Shown: positions 1-11,273, counted from the first letter of the stretch. The stretch is 50,363 nucleotides of DNA from Plakobranchus ocellatus (GCA_019648995.1 BLXT01007741.1:922469-972831); one strand, 5' to 3'. Notes: generated by a model not told the origin, from the letters alone. Numbers and translations: made by a program.

Positions 1-688
1 AGAAAGAAACTAAGAAGAGGGAAAACATTTACAGAAAATAAAACCAAATTTTAAAATTTTACCCCATATAAAAAAATTGTGACATTACATTAAAAGCATA
101 GACTAAGGTAGCATAATAATTAAGCTCTTTCAATCAATATTCTTCATAATGATTTGCTTTCTTCTGTACAACTTTCATCTCATTTAATTTTATTGTTCAT
201 ACTCTTTAAAAACTGTGTTTAATGTACTTCTAAATCACTGTTCAATTGCATGGTAAAAACTAGTAAAAACTACTTAACTAGTTTTTGGACCAATTTTTAA
301 GGATAAAAATTAACATTTTGACGATTATATAAATTTCGCAATGCATTCTATTGTGTACTTCTAACGGCCAAATGAAAAAGGGCCTGGTATCCTATTTTGT
401 AACCGTTATGAAATAAAAATCAACGAATCGTTCAATCTCTCCCTATTTACTCTATGCATATACGTCTATCTATCGACAGCGTTGTTTAGATCTTTTTGGA
501 TCTCTTTCGGCTTAACACCTACACATAATCTCTATCTAAAAATTTTCACAATGAACGCGGACCGCGACGGAAACCGAAAATAATAAGCAAGGTGCGGGTC
601 TAATTCAAATAATATATCTGTTATACCATTCTGGAATAATGTCTGTTGTTAAGGTAAACGTATATTTACAATAGCTTCTACTTAAGGT

Positions 689-825
689 GAGGAGCGGTGG
701 CTCACCTAGAGGGCAGTTAGCTTTCAATGAGAGGTTCGAGTCCCAATCCGGGCCAAGGCAAATTTTATTGCTCCTCCGTGTCCACACAGTACAAATCGGT
801 AGCTACAGCGAAATAAAGGCGGCGA
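689..825 (+). repeat. Probable tRNA-derived SINE fragment
   Basis: A box A-like element (TGGCTCACCTAGAGGG, 698-713) is followed 20 bases later by a good RNA polymerase III box B (GGTTCGAGTCC, 733-743), then a non-tRNA body. The spacing and both boxes fit the tRNA-like head of a SINE. There is no tRNA cloverleaf with a convincing anticodon arm, so it is not called a tRNA gene. The 3' boundary is a guess. Confidence 0.45.
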
Positions 826-2078
826 AAAAAGAACAATCAGGTCCCTTCTCCTAGTTCCCTGACGATTACTATTTATCTATCCATCTCTGTCATATGGATA
901 CATTTACACCTGCATAATTATATCTTCTGAGTTAAAACTGGTCCAAATTAAATGCGGCGAATTCTGCCGGAAACGGAAAACTCCGATGCATTTGCGTAGA
1001 TTTATCATAAACATTAAATCTTTGATATAAGACGATTATCCAAAAGACCTATCTTAGAGACAAGACATTTTAAAGGATGCAAATAAGTGTAAGACATTAA
1101 CAATTAAACACACTATATAAAGAGTTTATACTTAATGATCAAGAGCCAAACACTACCACCATGTACACCACTATGAAAACATGTTGCGCATAGAGGGGAA
1201 AAACTATAGTACTAGATCTAGTCTAGATCTAACAGCTACTCGCAGAAGTAAACCTGTTAACTCTGGTGGTTACGGCTGCACAATCGAGTTTTCATTCACA
1301 AGTCACGGTATAGCATTACGTGAGAAGATTTTTTCTCAAAAAGTAAAAAGTTTCTATGTCAACTGACAGCTTAGAGAAAATATTAGCAGACTACTGTACA
1401 CGGTGATACTTGCAACACAAGGAAACATAGGTTACTGAGGGGGCAACTGACATGTTTCAGAGAAAGTTTTGGAGCAAAAAGAAGAGTAATACTCAATGAT
1501 TTATACGAAACAGGCATAAATCATAGTATATGACTGAGAGGCTAATATAAAGCGACAACTGGCAGTGAAGGTTAGGAAGAGAAACGATTGCATCCACGCA
1601 GAAAGTATTGATAACTGCAAGTTTTGGAGCAAAAAGAACAAAAAAAAGCTATACATGTAGGAATGATATTGATGGGTCAATTTTACAAGTAATATGGAAG
1701 TTTTGGATAGGCAAGAAGCAATTTTAAAAGAAAAAAGAACACAAGCATAGGCCTACTGTAGATGTAGGTAGACCAATCACTGTGAACATATCCCACCCCC
1801 CATGTCGACAAAAACAAAAGCAAAAAAAAACCAAACAAACAAAAAACAGAATCTAAGCTATCTGAAGTAATAAAATCCACCACAACACCAGAAAGATGAA
1901 AAGAAAAGGACTTGCAAATTGTGGAAGACAAGAAAGAAAGAAAGAATTGCAATTTCAAGTTTATAGGTCTACTTTTGCAAGGAACTGCTTGCAGAAAATT
2001 GAAATGGAATGAACATGTTTAATGAGCAACATAGTGCCAACTACCAAAAAAGAACATCTAACAGGATATAATCCAGGT

Positions 2079-2210
2079 AGGAAGAAAAGGAGGCGAATAA
2101 AGAAAAAGGTGGATGGACAATATCTTGGATTGGGTTGAAAGTTCAGGGAGAAAGAAAAGGAGGCAGATGAAGAAAAAGATGGATGGATAACATCTTGGAT
2201 TGGACCGGAA
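2079..2210. repeat. 70-bp tandem duplication
   Basis: Two copies offset by 70 bases share a core that reads aagaaaaggaggc, then agaaaaag, ggatgga and atcttggatt. Copy 1 is about 2079-2148 and copy 2 about 2149-2210. The copies differ at several positions, so the duplication is old or sits in unconstrained sequence. Open frames here on the minus strand are by-products of the purine-rich repeat. Confidence 0.75.
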
Positions 2211-2484
2211 AAGATTTTGTCGCAACACAATTATGCTCTCACCCATAACTGTCAGAACCTGAGTATTCTATAGTGCAAAGAATCTTACAGACCCTATGGC
2301 TAAAGGGTTAATAATCATACTCAAAATTACAATTTAACATATTGTTATGATACTAAAATAAAGTGTTACTTCCCACAAATTTCCAATTCTTTATTCCCGT
2401 TAATCTCTAAAGGCTTATGTATATCTTATCTCATTTTAAATTAAAAATTTTTATCAAAATAATCAGCATTTTTTTGGGGCACAG

Positions 2485-2571
2485 GTGTGTATCTAAGTCC
2501 AGCTGTGGCTAGCTTTAGCACTGGTGCGACCATATGCTATGTTAGCTGGGACAGCATCATGTACATCACAG
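2485..2571 (+). CDS. SLC17 gene, first visible exon
   Basis: Acceptor gcacag before 2485 and donor gtaatt after 2571. The first two bases complete a codon begun in an unseen exon. It encodes the segment ending CYVSWDSIMYITG, the helix 5/6 region where relatives have G-W-x-x-V-F-Y-x-x-G. It ends in phase 1. Confidence 0.8.
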
Positions 2572-5500
2572 GTAATTGAAAATATTTGATTATTGAACAC
2601 TTAGAACGGCTTTAATAATGAGTTGAAGTTTACTATTGGAGATCACATTGATGTATAATTTTATTGTTTTTAGGAATGCAGATCTTTGTTACTTCTTAAA
2701 GAAAGATATGTTGTTTGTTGTTTTTTGTTTTTTTTTTGTCCATATAGGCCTACATTTTTTTGCTTATGGTAAATATGTGTAGTTTCATTGTTGCTTAGTT
2801 AAATAATAATATTTCTATTTTCTACCTCTTTTTTCCAGCAGCATTACTGCTAAAAATTACTTCTAAGTAGCAAATAATCAATGAAAGTATAAATTTTCAG
2901 CAGACAGGTTCATTTAAAACTCAAATTTGACATGAATTGAGTAAAAAGTAGATCTAGTTATTTCCTTCCTGGTGTAAAAAAAATGATCTTCTTTTGTCAC
3001 CAGAACTCACCAAAATCATATCAAAATTGGAGCTACTGGAAGCACACACTAATGATACGAGTAAAAGTGATCCTTTCCAATTTGAATCATTGGAGCACAC
3101 TTTTTTTTCTCTTATGGTTTACTTTATTATTTACCTCAGGCTCTTTGGGAGTTGTTTGGGCTCTTCTGTGGTTTTTAGTGGTCTACCCCAGCCCAGACCA
3201 GGCAAGAATTGGGGAGGAGGAGCAGCGTCTACTGTGGGAGCAGATGGAGAGAGCTAGACAAGAAGCCACCAATCGCCAGTCGGTCAGTAATTTCAGTTTC
3301 TTCTTAAGGTTTTTTTTTTCTATGTTGCTATCTGCTATGCCCTTTCTTGATATTTGTGAAATCCTGAGTCAGAGTAAATCAAACCATACATTTAAAAAAA
3401 TAATAATTAGTGGATATGGTAAAGGAAAGAGAGATACGAAAGAAGGAAAGAGGGGAGAAACTTGCCCTAATTTTTACCATCGTCTTACATGTGGGAAAAA
3501 AATCTATTTTCCTACATTTGTATCTTTGTATTTTATATTTTTCAGAAGTTTTAAGTACTAAACAACCTACCTAGACCATGATGATACAGATACAGGCTTG
3601 GTTTGGTTTAGTTTTTGGGCATAGCTTGAGTATAACAAGGTGATCTTGTGCAATCATCTTGCAGAGAATATAACTTTTTGTCCCTATTTGCCGATAATAT
3701 AAGCTATAAGGATTACTGTTGCAATTCTTCCTCTCATTTTCTTTTTGAACAGATCTTGCAATTACCTTGGAAAAAATTCTTTACATCTTTACCAGTCCTT
3801 GCAATCTGGGTAGCTTCTTTCTGCAGAAACTTCATTTTCGCCATGCTTATTTCAGAGGTGCCCCAATATTTTAAAGACAGCTATGGTCTCTCTACTGCAA
3901 CGGTGAGATTTCATTCAAACAAGAATTAAAATGTTATTAGATAATTATGAGTAACACAGATTTATAGTGAAACATTTAATAAATATAAGAAAGTGTCTTT
4001 GAAAATACCAAATGAGTGCAATTTAATTTGGAATAGCTTTTTAGGCCTATATATTATATTGTACTTCATCAGCATTGATAACCCATTTTGGGTCCATTTT
4101 AAAAGATTTGAAAATCGTACGTCATTTTGGTAAATATGGATACTCAACTTTTTTTAAAAAACCAGTATATCATAAAGAAAAACCTGATTTACTTTATTTT
4201 TTCAAAATTTTCATGACAGTGGCTAACGACTCGAAAACAAAGAGAGCATCACAGATATATTGATATAAAAATTTTTAAAAACTGAAATGCACAAAATTGA
4301 TCATGTTATTTATTCAGGACATTTATTCATAAGATATGATTTCTAAAACAAAGAAATATAATTATGCTATGAGTGGAAACAAAAACTGTAGGTTTTCTCA
4401 ATAAAAAGGTGGCAATTTTTTATTTCTTTTTTCAAACACTCTTTTAATTCAAAATTAACATCCATGTTCAATTAAGCAGAGATATATGTTTTTCACTGAA
4501 TAAATTAGACTTTGTGGTTATTATTCTTTATATTTTATTTTAGATTGGCTTACTAGCAGCTGCTCCACACTTATGCATGGTAATCTTCATGTCCTTCAGT
4601 TCTGTGATTTTTGATATGCTGGTCAAGAAGAGAGTATTATCAATGACGTGGATTCGTAAAATTGCACAAGGAACAGGTATAAAAACAAAGTGTGAAAGCA
4701 ATGAAGGGAGGGGAAGGGATTGAAAATGAAAGTGACATGATGATCAGAACGATTTGTTTAACATATAACCCATTGACAACTAAATGGTCTCAAGCATTTT
4801 GGCCCTCCTCAGCTTAGGCTCTATAGGTGGGTGAATTTGAGCTCAAAATTTTCTCGCGGATCTCAGGGTGCTACAGATAAATTTTAGGGAGGAAAAGGGG
4901 CGGTAGAACTAAACTATGTGAAAGAGATTTGTCGGTTACTTTAATATGTAGCGCAAAAAAAAACGCAACTGCCTATGTAAATTTACTTTTCAAAAAAACA
5001 AACAAAAAAAACACAATTTAGACATTAAGATAAGACGCTTTCAATGACTAAAATGATTTGGGTGTGTGCATGTATATATGTGTGGTTTTTTATTGGGTTT
5101 TTTTTTTTTACTTTAATGTATCTTCTTCAATAATTTAGCATCTTCAAGATTCTTAAACTTGTATTTTTTCCAGCATTGGAGAGTTTTGGTTATATTTTCA
5201 GCTCCTCTGAAAAGGCTTGGTAGCTTTTTCTTTTCTTTTTTTTTTCTTTTTTTTAAATAAATCTATGGTTGGTTATTATTTTATAAGTATTTTATCATAT
5301 ACACGTCCAAGCATCTATCTTCGCCCATAAATTAGAAGCTTGAGGTGAAAAAGGACAATTTGAATTCATAAACTTGTAACTCTTCCACATTTGAGCTGCT
5401 GATTGATTATACTTCCAATATGATGCTCCTTTAAATATGTAGTCTATGGACGAAATTAGAACTAAGTTCGATTTGAAGTACTGGTAAACTTATAGATTCA

Positions 5501-8500
5501 TTCTTTGCTATGAGATTTTTTTTTCTTGTTTTAAGAATTTTTTTTTTCTTTTTTACAATGGAGCATATGGATCTCTATGAGAAACATTTACCACCTAAAA
5601 CAACAAAAGAATAAGTGCTGGATTTGCATAGTATTATGGGGTGTGCTTTTATGTCCAATTATTGTTGTTTTGTAGAGTTTCTAGATCTGTGTTAAGAAAA
5701 AGAGATTTTTTTCAAAATAAATACTTGCATTAGTTTTCATACATTTCACTTTGGTTCTTTTATATATACGTTTGTTTTTTTTTTTGTTTCTTTTTTTTCA
5801 AACAGCAATAAAAATGGAGTTTAAAGGAGATTCATTACCACTGTTTTCACGCCTGATCAAATTCTATGTAGCCCTAATATATTAGACTAAACTAGGGTAT
5901 CAATATTTTAGTTGTACCAGTATTTTTAATAGTTGTCTTGGTCTTCGTAACAAGGAAAATGCTTAGACAAATAGGTTTAACTTTTGATATTTTGTAGTCT
6001 ATTTCAAAACTTATTCCAATCACAAGCTTTTTGTATTCTTTTTTTCTAAGGATATGGCATTCAAGGAGCTTGCATGCTAGCGATTGCATTCACAGATGAC
6101 TACATTTGGAGTTGTGTTCTTCTCTGCGTAGGTGCAGCTTTCAGTGGCTGTGCCATATCAGGTAGTTTTGATATTTCAAAAAGGGATGTATGATGATGAT
6201 GATAATGAGGATGAAAATAATGATTGTAATAATGAAGACGACAATGGTGATGATGGGGATGAGGATAATGATGGTGGTGGCGATGATGACTATGATGATG
6301 GTGGTGGTGACGATGACTATGGTGATGATGAATTTTTATTGATAATAATGCTAAGAGACATATAATATTGTAGAATTTTTTGAAAGGTAGTGGATAAAAT
6401 TTATAAATCAAACATATTGAATTAGAGCTATAACAAAACAAACAGTATTGGTTACATAGTTCTCATGAGTGCAGGATACAGGTATTTCAATACTGGCAAA
6501 CTTTAAAAAGAAGATGTTGTGACACCTTATGATTTTACAAAATTTTTTGCATCAATATATTTTATGGAAAATAAATTTAGATTTGATTAAATCATTTGTA
6601 AGTTAGAAATAAAAAATTTTTTGAAAGTGGGTAAATCAACATTTTTAAAGAATGTTAGGTACTTTCATAGTTGGAACAGCTCGATTTTCTCTACATCTAT
6701 AGCGATTAATATGACTTTTATCTCAACAAAAAAAAAATCATTTAAAACTATTTTTACTTACAAGTTTTTACTTTTGACTGCTTCCACTATTTTCATTTTT
6801 CTCTTAAGCTAATGAAAACTACAACTATGTGCAGTTTCAGATTAAAAAAAAAATGGTTTTGATAATTAAGTTCAAAGCTGCAGAAACCTGCTTAAATAGA
6901 TTTTTTTTATATTAGGCCTATTGTGTTTTGCTTTCCTTTTTGTTGCAGTTGTTTTCTCTTTTGTTCTCTTTTTTGTTTTAATTGATGTGTTTGCAATAGA
7001 CTTTTCTTCCATCGATATTCCTTTAAGTAGATGTCATGCTTCTTAAATCTTTAGAGCTTTTGTTGTTTTATCATAAATAATAATGTAATGTATTCATGGA
7101 TGTGATGGAAAAGTCAATGATGTTTTTATCCCCCAAGGTCATCAACTTATCAGTAGTCTACTGTAATATTTTTGGCTGGGGACAAGGAAGGTTAGTTTGC
7201 ATATTTGATGTGTTTTTTTTTCTTTCAAAGATTTTTTTTAACATATAACAAATCATGTTTACTACTGAAAGAGTGAATAAACAAAATAAAAATACTTTAT
7301 TGTCAGGGAGATAAATTTAATTTCCTTCCTTTTTTTTAAACTCATACTATATTGAAATTCGTTCAGGCTTCCAAACTAATCCGTTGGATCTGGCACCAGA
7401 GTACGCTGGTCCTTTAGTAGGAATTTCCAGGACCGGTATGCTCGGTTCCATCATAAGCACAGCTCTGGCTTCACAGATCCCTGGTCGGTCTAAGGTGAGA
7501 GGATACAGAATGTGATTGGAGTGTCTAAATGGGAGTGTTGACATGACAAAGGTGGGGGGAAGAGGAGGAGGAAAAATGAGGGAAGAAATCAAGATTTGTT
7601 GCCATTTGTTATTACACTCAGCATTAGATGTATAAATCCAGTGCAAATCATTGTAGCCAATGGATATTAAAGATATTTCACCATGAAGTTGAAACTATTT
7701 TGCCTTCGCCCTGTCTAGGAAGATGAATCTGTATGGGTGTTACTCTCTTTCCTGAAACATTTTACATTAAATTGTGCCCACAGTATCTTTACCTGAAGCA
7801 CTCTTACCTTGATTGTGCAATCATCTTTGAATGACCTTTTTTAGTAACTCAAATTTCTGTGAACGCCCATCACAGCCTCCTCATCTTTGCAAGCTGTAAA
7901 CTGCATTCTGATAAAGGCAGGGTTGTATGTGTAAGCAGGGAATGGGTATGGCAACTTTTGTACTGCCACCTTCAAGTTAGAATTTTTCTGTCAGCATCTT
8001 TCTAGTCACTTGTTTGTAATCCTTCAATGATTTGATATAATTAGGATTCTGAGGTTTAACATCATGCAGAACAAGGTTAGTTCTTCTCCATCTTGTTTTA
8101 CATGTTAACATTAATCAATGTTCTTGTTTTGTAGTGTCATATTGAGGGCCTGTCTTTGTTCAGCTTTTCATGATAACCTGTAAAGTATTCAATCTTGCTA
8201 ACAAAAACTTTTTCAGATAAATCTAAATCTAAATTGGACGAAAATATATAGGCACATTAGTGCTTATAAAGCCTCAAGGAATACATAGGCACCATAGTAT
8301 CTTGATCTATATAACATTTTGAAATAGAATTCAAGCATTTATTTTATTACCTGGGCTTATATCTAGATTTAGGCCTACACCTAGATTCTAGATCTAGAAT
8401 GAGTCTAAATCAATAGAACTTGTCCAAAATATCTGGTTTTTTATTTTATTTGTTCATTTTGGCAGTTTCATATTTTTGTTTCCATCTATTGTTGTCATCC

Positions 8501-8842
8501 ATCTTATTTAGTTTTTCTTTTCAACAGACTCAGCAGAGCTGGAATTGCATGTTCATTATTGGTGGAGCTTTACACTTAGCAGGAGTTGTGTTCTACCTCA
8601 TCTTTGCCTCTGGCGAGCGTCAGCCTTGGGCTCCATCATATGTACCAAACGAACCAGACAATGACAGACAGGGAGCATATGATGATCATTTTGCAAATGA
8701 GCCACATGCATCCGAGACAGACCCATTGTTTCCTAGTCAAAATGGGGCTCAAGTTAAATACAACAGTATCAATAATGAGCCTACATATGGTCAAAACATG
8801 TCAGTGAACTCATGTGACAAATATTCTGGACCTGTGTTTTAA
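2485..8842 (+). CDS. SLC17-family anion transporter, sialin/VGLUT-like (3' part, seven exons)
   Basis: Seven exons (2485-2571, 3140-3282, 3753-3902, 4544-4676, 6051-6161, 7367-7494, 8528-8842) join with GT-AG introns into one open frame of 354 residues plus stop. The family consists of 12-helix major facilitator proteins that move organic anions, glutamate, sialic acid, nucleotides or phosphate across lysosomal, synaptic-vesicle or plasma membranes. Family hallmarks seen: SWDSIMYITGSLGVVW, LPWKKFFTSLPVLAIWVASF, GLLAAAPHL, G-F-x-x-N-x-L-D-L-A-P-x-Y-A-G, and a final helix ending FASGERQPWA. This covers about helices 5 to 12 and the cytoplasmic tail. The tail contains ETDPLF, which fits an acidic dileucine-type endolysosomal sorting signal (inference). 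Several usually conserved residues differ, so substrate and subfamily are not assigned. The amino-terminal third lies upstream of the window. The gene is convergent with the TLK gene. Confidence 0.9.
3140..3282 (+). CDS. SLC17 gene, exon with helix 6 and central loop
   Basis: Acceptor tacctcag, donor gtcagt. It encodes GSLGVVWALLWFLVVY, then the hydrophilic central loop with E-E-E-Q-R-x-L at the place where relatives have I-S-x-x-E-x-x-Y-I. It ends in phase 0. Confidence 0.9.
3753..3902 (+). CDS. SLC17 gene, exon with helix 7
   Basis: Acceptor ttgaacag, donor gtgaga; 150 bases, 50 residues, phase 0 at both ends. It starts ILQLPWKKFFTSLPVLAIWV, the typical helix 7 entry (P-W-x-x-I-x-x-S-x-P). 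The usual N-N-W-x-F-Y is replaced by R-N-F-I-F-A. Confidence 0.93.
4544..4676 (+). CDS. SLC17 gene, exon with helix 8
   Basis: Acceptor ttattttag, donor gtataa. It encodes GLLAAAPHLCMVIFMSF, followed by a basic cytosolic loop KKRVLSMTWIRKIAQG that matches the family S-x-x-x-V-R-K-x-F loop. It ends in phase 1. Confidence 0.92.
4677..6050 (+). other. SLC17 intron, 1.4 kb
   Basis: AT-rich intron with many poly-T and poly-A runs. I see no exon, RNA gene or recognisable mobile element in it. Confidence 0.6.
6051..6161 (+). CDS. SLC17 gene, exon with helices 9-10
   Basis: Acceptor tttctaag, donor gtagtt; 111 bases entering and leaving in phase 1. It encodes YGIQGACMLAIAF, then a second hydrophobic segment SCVLLCVGAAFSGCAISG. 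Reading through the donor reaches a stop after about a dozen codons. Confidence 0.88.
6162..7366 (+). other. SLC17 intron with GAT-rich stretch
   Basis: A 1.2-kb intron. Its 5' part holds the GAT-rich repeat listed separately; the rest is poly-T-rich with no recognised feature. Confidence 0.6.
6188..6331 (+). repeat. GAT/GAC/GGT trinucleotide-rich tract
   Basis: An imperfect trinucleotide tract dominated by GAT with GAC, GGT and AAT variants starts 27 bases after an SLC17 donor site. It makes acidic or His-rich open frames on the two strands, but none is in frame with the upstream exon. Confidence 0.85.
7367..7494 (+). CDS. SLC17 gene, exon with helix 11 motif
   Basis: Acceptor gttcag, donor gtgaga. 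It encodes GFQTNPLDLAPEYAGPLVG then ISRTGMLGSIIST. This is the family block N-H-x-D-x-A-P-x-Y-A-G, except that the usual His is Pro. It ends in phase 0. Confidence 0.93.
7495..8527 (+). other. SLC17 last intron, 1.0 kb
   Basis: No exon or RNA gene seen. It contains a CTAGAT-word cluster at about 8360-8400 just upstream of the terminal exon. Confidence 0.6.
8528..8842 (+). CDS. SLC17 gene, terminal coding exon
   Basis: Acceptor ttttcaacag. It encodes the last helix (CMFIIGGALHLAGVVFYLIF), the family signature FASGERQPWA, a hydrophilic tail of about 70 residues, and TAA at 8840-8842. ETDPLF is at 8714-8731. Confidence 0.94.
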   Translation, partial: TQQSWNCMFIIGGALHLAGVVFYLIFASGERQPWAPSYVPNEPDNDRQGAYDDHFANEPHASETDPLFPSQNGAQVKYNSINNEPTYGQNMSVNSCDKYSGPVF

Positions 8843-8850
8843 AATCATTT

Positions 8851-9220
8851 AGATTGGTAATTAGTATACCTATTATATAAAGGGGCATATTTCTTTTCCT
8901 TTTTTCTTTGTTTGCACATTCCCATGCTTCTTATATTATTTTTAAAATAATGTATAGGCCCTACTATTATGTGTGGACTTATTTAGAGCTTGTTATGACC
9001 AAAAAAAGGCATTCAATGATTTTTAATTCAAGTTCGGTAGATTGGTATATATTACATGTATTACATAAAAGGGCATTTTTCTTTTTCTTTTATGGTACAT
9101 TCCCAGGCTTCTTATATTGTTCTGAAAATAATGTGTACTATTATGTGGGGACTTATTTAGAGCTTTTTACGTCCAAAAAAAGGCATTCATTAATTTTTTT
9201 ATTAAAGTTTGGTAGATTAG
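8851..9220 (+). repeat. Tandem duplication of about 180 bp in the SLC17 3' UTR
   Basis: Copy 1 (about 8851-9038) and copy 2 (about 9039-9213) share, in order, agattggta, gggcat, a T/C-rich run, cttcttatatt, aataatgt, ctattatgtg, acttatttagagct and ccaaaaaaaggcattca. A third copy begins (agattag) and stops. It starts nine bases after the stop codon, so it is in the transporter's 3' UTR. The copies have diverged by small indels and substitutions. Confidence 0.85.
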
Positions 9221-9676
9221 TTTTATCAACAGGAGATTTAATTGAAGCATCTCACTACAAGTAGAAATGCCAAAAGTCTATAGACTGCAAAAACTTATTT
9301 ACTATCTTAAACAAGCTATTCTGACAACACAATGAATATTAAATCCCTTATTGACATTTTACTTGGCAGTGGTTTTTTTTTCATGCTCGTTCTTCTGGTT
9401 GATATAGCTTGTCAGCTGCTACGTGACTTCAGGCTTATAAGGAATTGAAAAGGAAAGTCTTAATATTTTTTATTTAACTTTCCAAATTTGACTTTTCTGT
9501 AATGGACTAAGGAAGTTCGTTCCAAACTAATAGGCCAAAAATTGAAATGATGGGCCATGAACCTTTTAATTTATTCTTAGCTTGTATAGTTGTGTTTTGA
9601 CTTTGATATTTTCTGGGTGGAACATAATCTGTGGATAGCAAGTGCTGTTTGTTGATACATTTTATAAAGGTTATAT

Positions 9677-9682
9677 AATAAA
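9677..9682 (+). terminator. Candidate poly(A) signal for the SLC17 gene
   Basis: AATAAA about 835 bases after the stop codon. Other AATAAA words downstream (near 11831 and 12017) are equally possible without transcript data, so this is one candidate only. Confidence 0.25.
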
Positions 9683-10105
9683 ATTGATGTGCGCTGTAAA
9701 TATGCTTAGGCTAATTTAAAACTATTTTAGATTGTAGTTCTAATCTGAGATATCAATCCCTTAAAATAGATCCATGTGTTGAATGCTTAACTAGTAGGGG
9801 GAACATTATATTATCAATTTTTGTACATTTAAGTTATAGATTATATGACATTCAAAGTTATCTTAAATTTGAAATGCATTTCTTCTTAAGTCATTAATGA
9901 AGGAACTGTTTGTAATGAGTGAGACATGCCATTATGAATCTTTTGTCTCAACTTTTGTTGAGATTGGACTTTAAAAAATTCCAGTATTGATATTTAAAAA
10001 GTCAGTGTGAGTGGTTTGATTCAACTAATAGTACTGGCAACTTAGACATCAACGTTTTTGGATTGGTGCATTTAAGCTGTGGGTAAAGTCCTACATTCAA
10101 TCTCA

Positions 10106-10290
10106 GACTCATCATCACTAAATGCATCATGTTATCACACCATCACCATCACAACCAACGCCACCAACATCACTGTTTTTCTTCTGTTTTCAATATTATT
10201 ATTTTTATCATTATCATTACTATTAATATCATCATCAGCACTAGTAGTAGAAATGTTGCTGCTGTTGCTGTTATTATTATTGATGTTTTG
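10106..10290. repeat. ATC/CAC/ATT trinucleotide-rich tract
   Basis: An imperfect trinucleotide run that changes from ATC/CAC-rich to ATT/ATC-rich and ends in GCT/GTT and ATT units. It creates spurious His- and Ile-rich open frames. Confidence 0.8.
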
Positions 10291-10907
10291 AAAACTTTTG
10301 TGACATTTATATTTTTTTGCTTAAATCGAAATTTCTCACTTTTTATTGAGGAAACAGTCATAATTGACTACACTTGTACAATGTGCCATTTTTTCTCATT
10401 CTAATTTCTGTACCTTTTTTTTCAAGACCATCTACGGATGTAAAGAATTTTTGTGTACATAATATTGTATTATAATTTTGCATCACTGGACTTTCTTTTT
10501 TTTGTGATGTAGTGCTTATCAAGTTTAATGCTATGATTATTCAAATTGTTTAAGTCAATCTTTCTTTGCCTGCGATAGCTTTATAAAAAAATGATAGCTG
10601 AGTTTTATGGGTACTTTATATTATTACTTGTGAAAATTGATGGCACTATGGCTAGTAAACCTGTCCTGAGAAGTGAGATCTCCAGGAATCTTCCTGTTTG
10701 GCTTTGAATTCAAGCCCGCCACTGGTGAGGTCTGAAAGCCTTGTTTAGATGGACTATATGCATACACACACACAAAATAATGCTCAAATTGAAACATAAA
10801 ATTGTATTCATTTTAGAAATTAAATGTCACATCAATTCTGCCTCTCAATCTTACCTTTTATTTAAATTATTTACTTGAAAATTTCTCATTAACATAAACC
10901 ATTCATG

Positions 10908-11225
10908 AAGACAAAGGCTAAAAGTTAAAAAATAAAAATTTTTGAAAGCTGCTAATGTAATTTTTTTTTGTTAACTCATTTTTCTATTTTATATATATAT
11001 ATATCTGTGTGTGTATATATATANNNNNNNNNNNNNNNNNNNNNNNNNNNNNNNNNNNNNNNNNNNNNNNNNNNNNNNNNNNNNNNNNNNNNNNNNNNNN
11101 NNNNNNNNNNNNNNNNNNNNNNNNNNNNNNNNNNNNNNNNNNNNNNNAAGACAAAGGCTAAAAGTTAAAGAAGTAAAAATTTTTGAAAGCTGCTAATGTA
11201 ATTTTTTTTTGTTAACTCATTTTTC

Positions 11226-11268
<43 letters not shown>
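10908..11268. repeat. Duplicated flank around an assembly gap
   Basis: Sequence 10908 to about 11000 (aagacaaaggctaaaagtta onward to an AT repeat) recurs at 11148 to about 11240 with only small differences, and both copies run into AT microsatellites. Between them lie 124 Ns (11024-11147). This is the pattern of two reads or haplotypes of the same locus placed side by side at a repeat that could not be assembled. Confidence 0.85.
11024..11147. other. Assembly gap (N run)
   Basis: 124 consecutive Ns directly after an AT/GT repeat. The true content is unknown; see the duplicated flanks. Confidence 0.99.

Positions 11269-11273
<5 letters not shown>

Larger units (their letters stand above)
1..2484. 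other. Upstream region or long intron, no exon recognised
   Basis: The SLC17 gene must continue upstream because its first visible exon begins inside a codon and lacks the amino-terminal half of the family. I read this stretch for the expected early blocks (first helices, the R-x-x-Q-G-x-x-E-G-like segment) and found none. It is therefore most likely part of a long intron. It holds a probable SINE near 689-825, a CTAGATCTAG cluster near 1211-1231 and a 70-bp tandem duplication near 2079-2210. Confidence 0.5.

Noticed and set aside
698-760. tRNA gene
   Set aside because: The polymerase III boxes are present, but the acceptor, D and anticodon stems do not pair convincingly.
1181-1366. Candidate earlier SLC17 exon
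   Set aside because: The translation shows no transporter helix or family motif and overlaps a CTAGATCTAG cluster.
6100-6441. His-rich minus-strand and Asp-rich plus-strand open frames
   Set aside because: They are translations of the GAT-rich repeat. The plus-strand frame is out of phase with the SLC17 exon that precedes it, and the in-frame read-through hits a stop.
10968-11196. Open frames spanning the N gap
   Set aside because: Most of each frame is unknown sequence, and the flanks are AT repeat and duplicated intergenic sequence.
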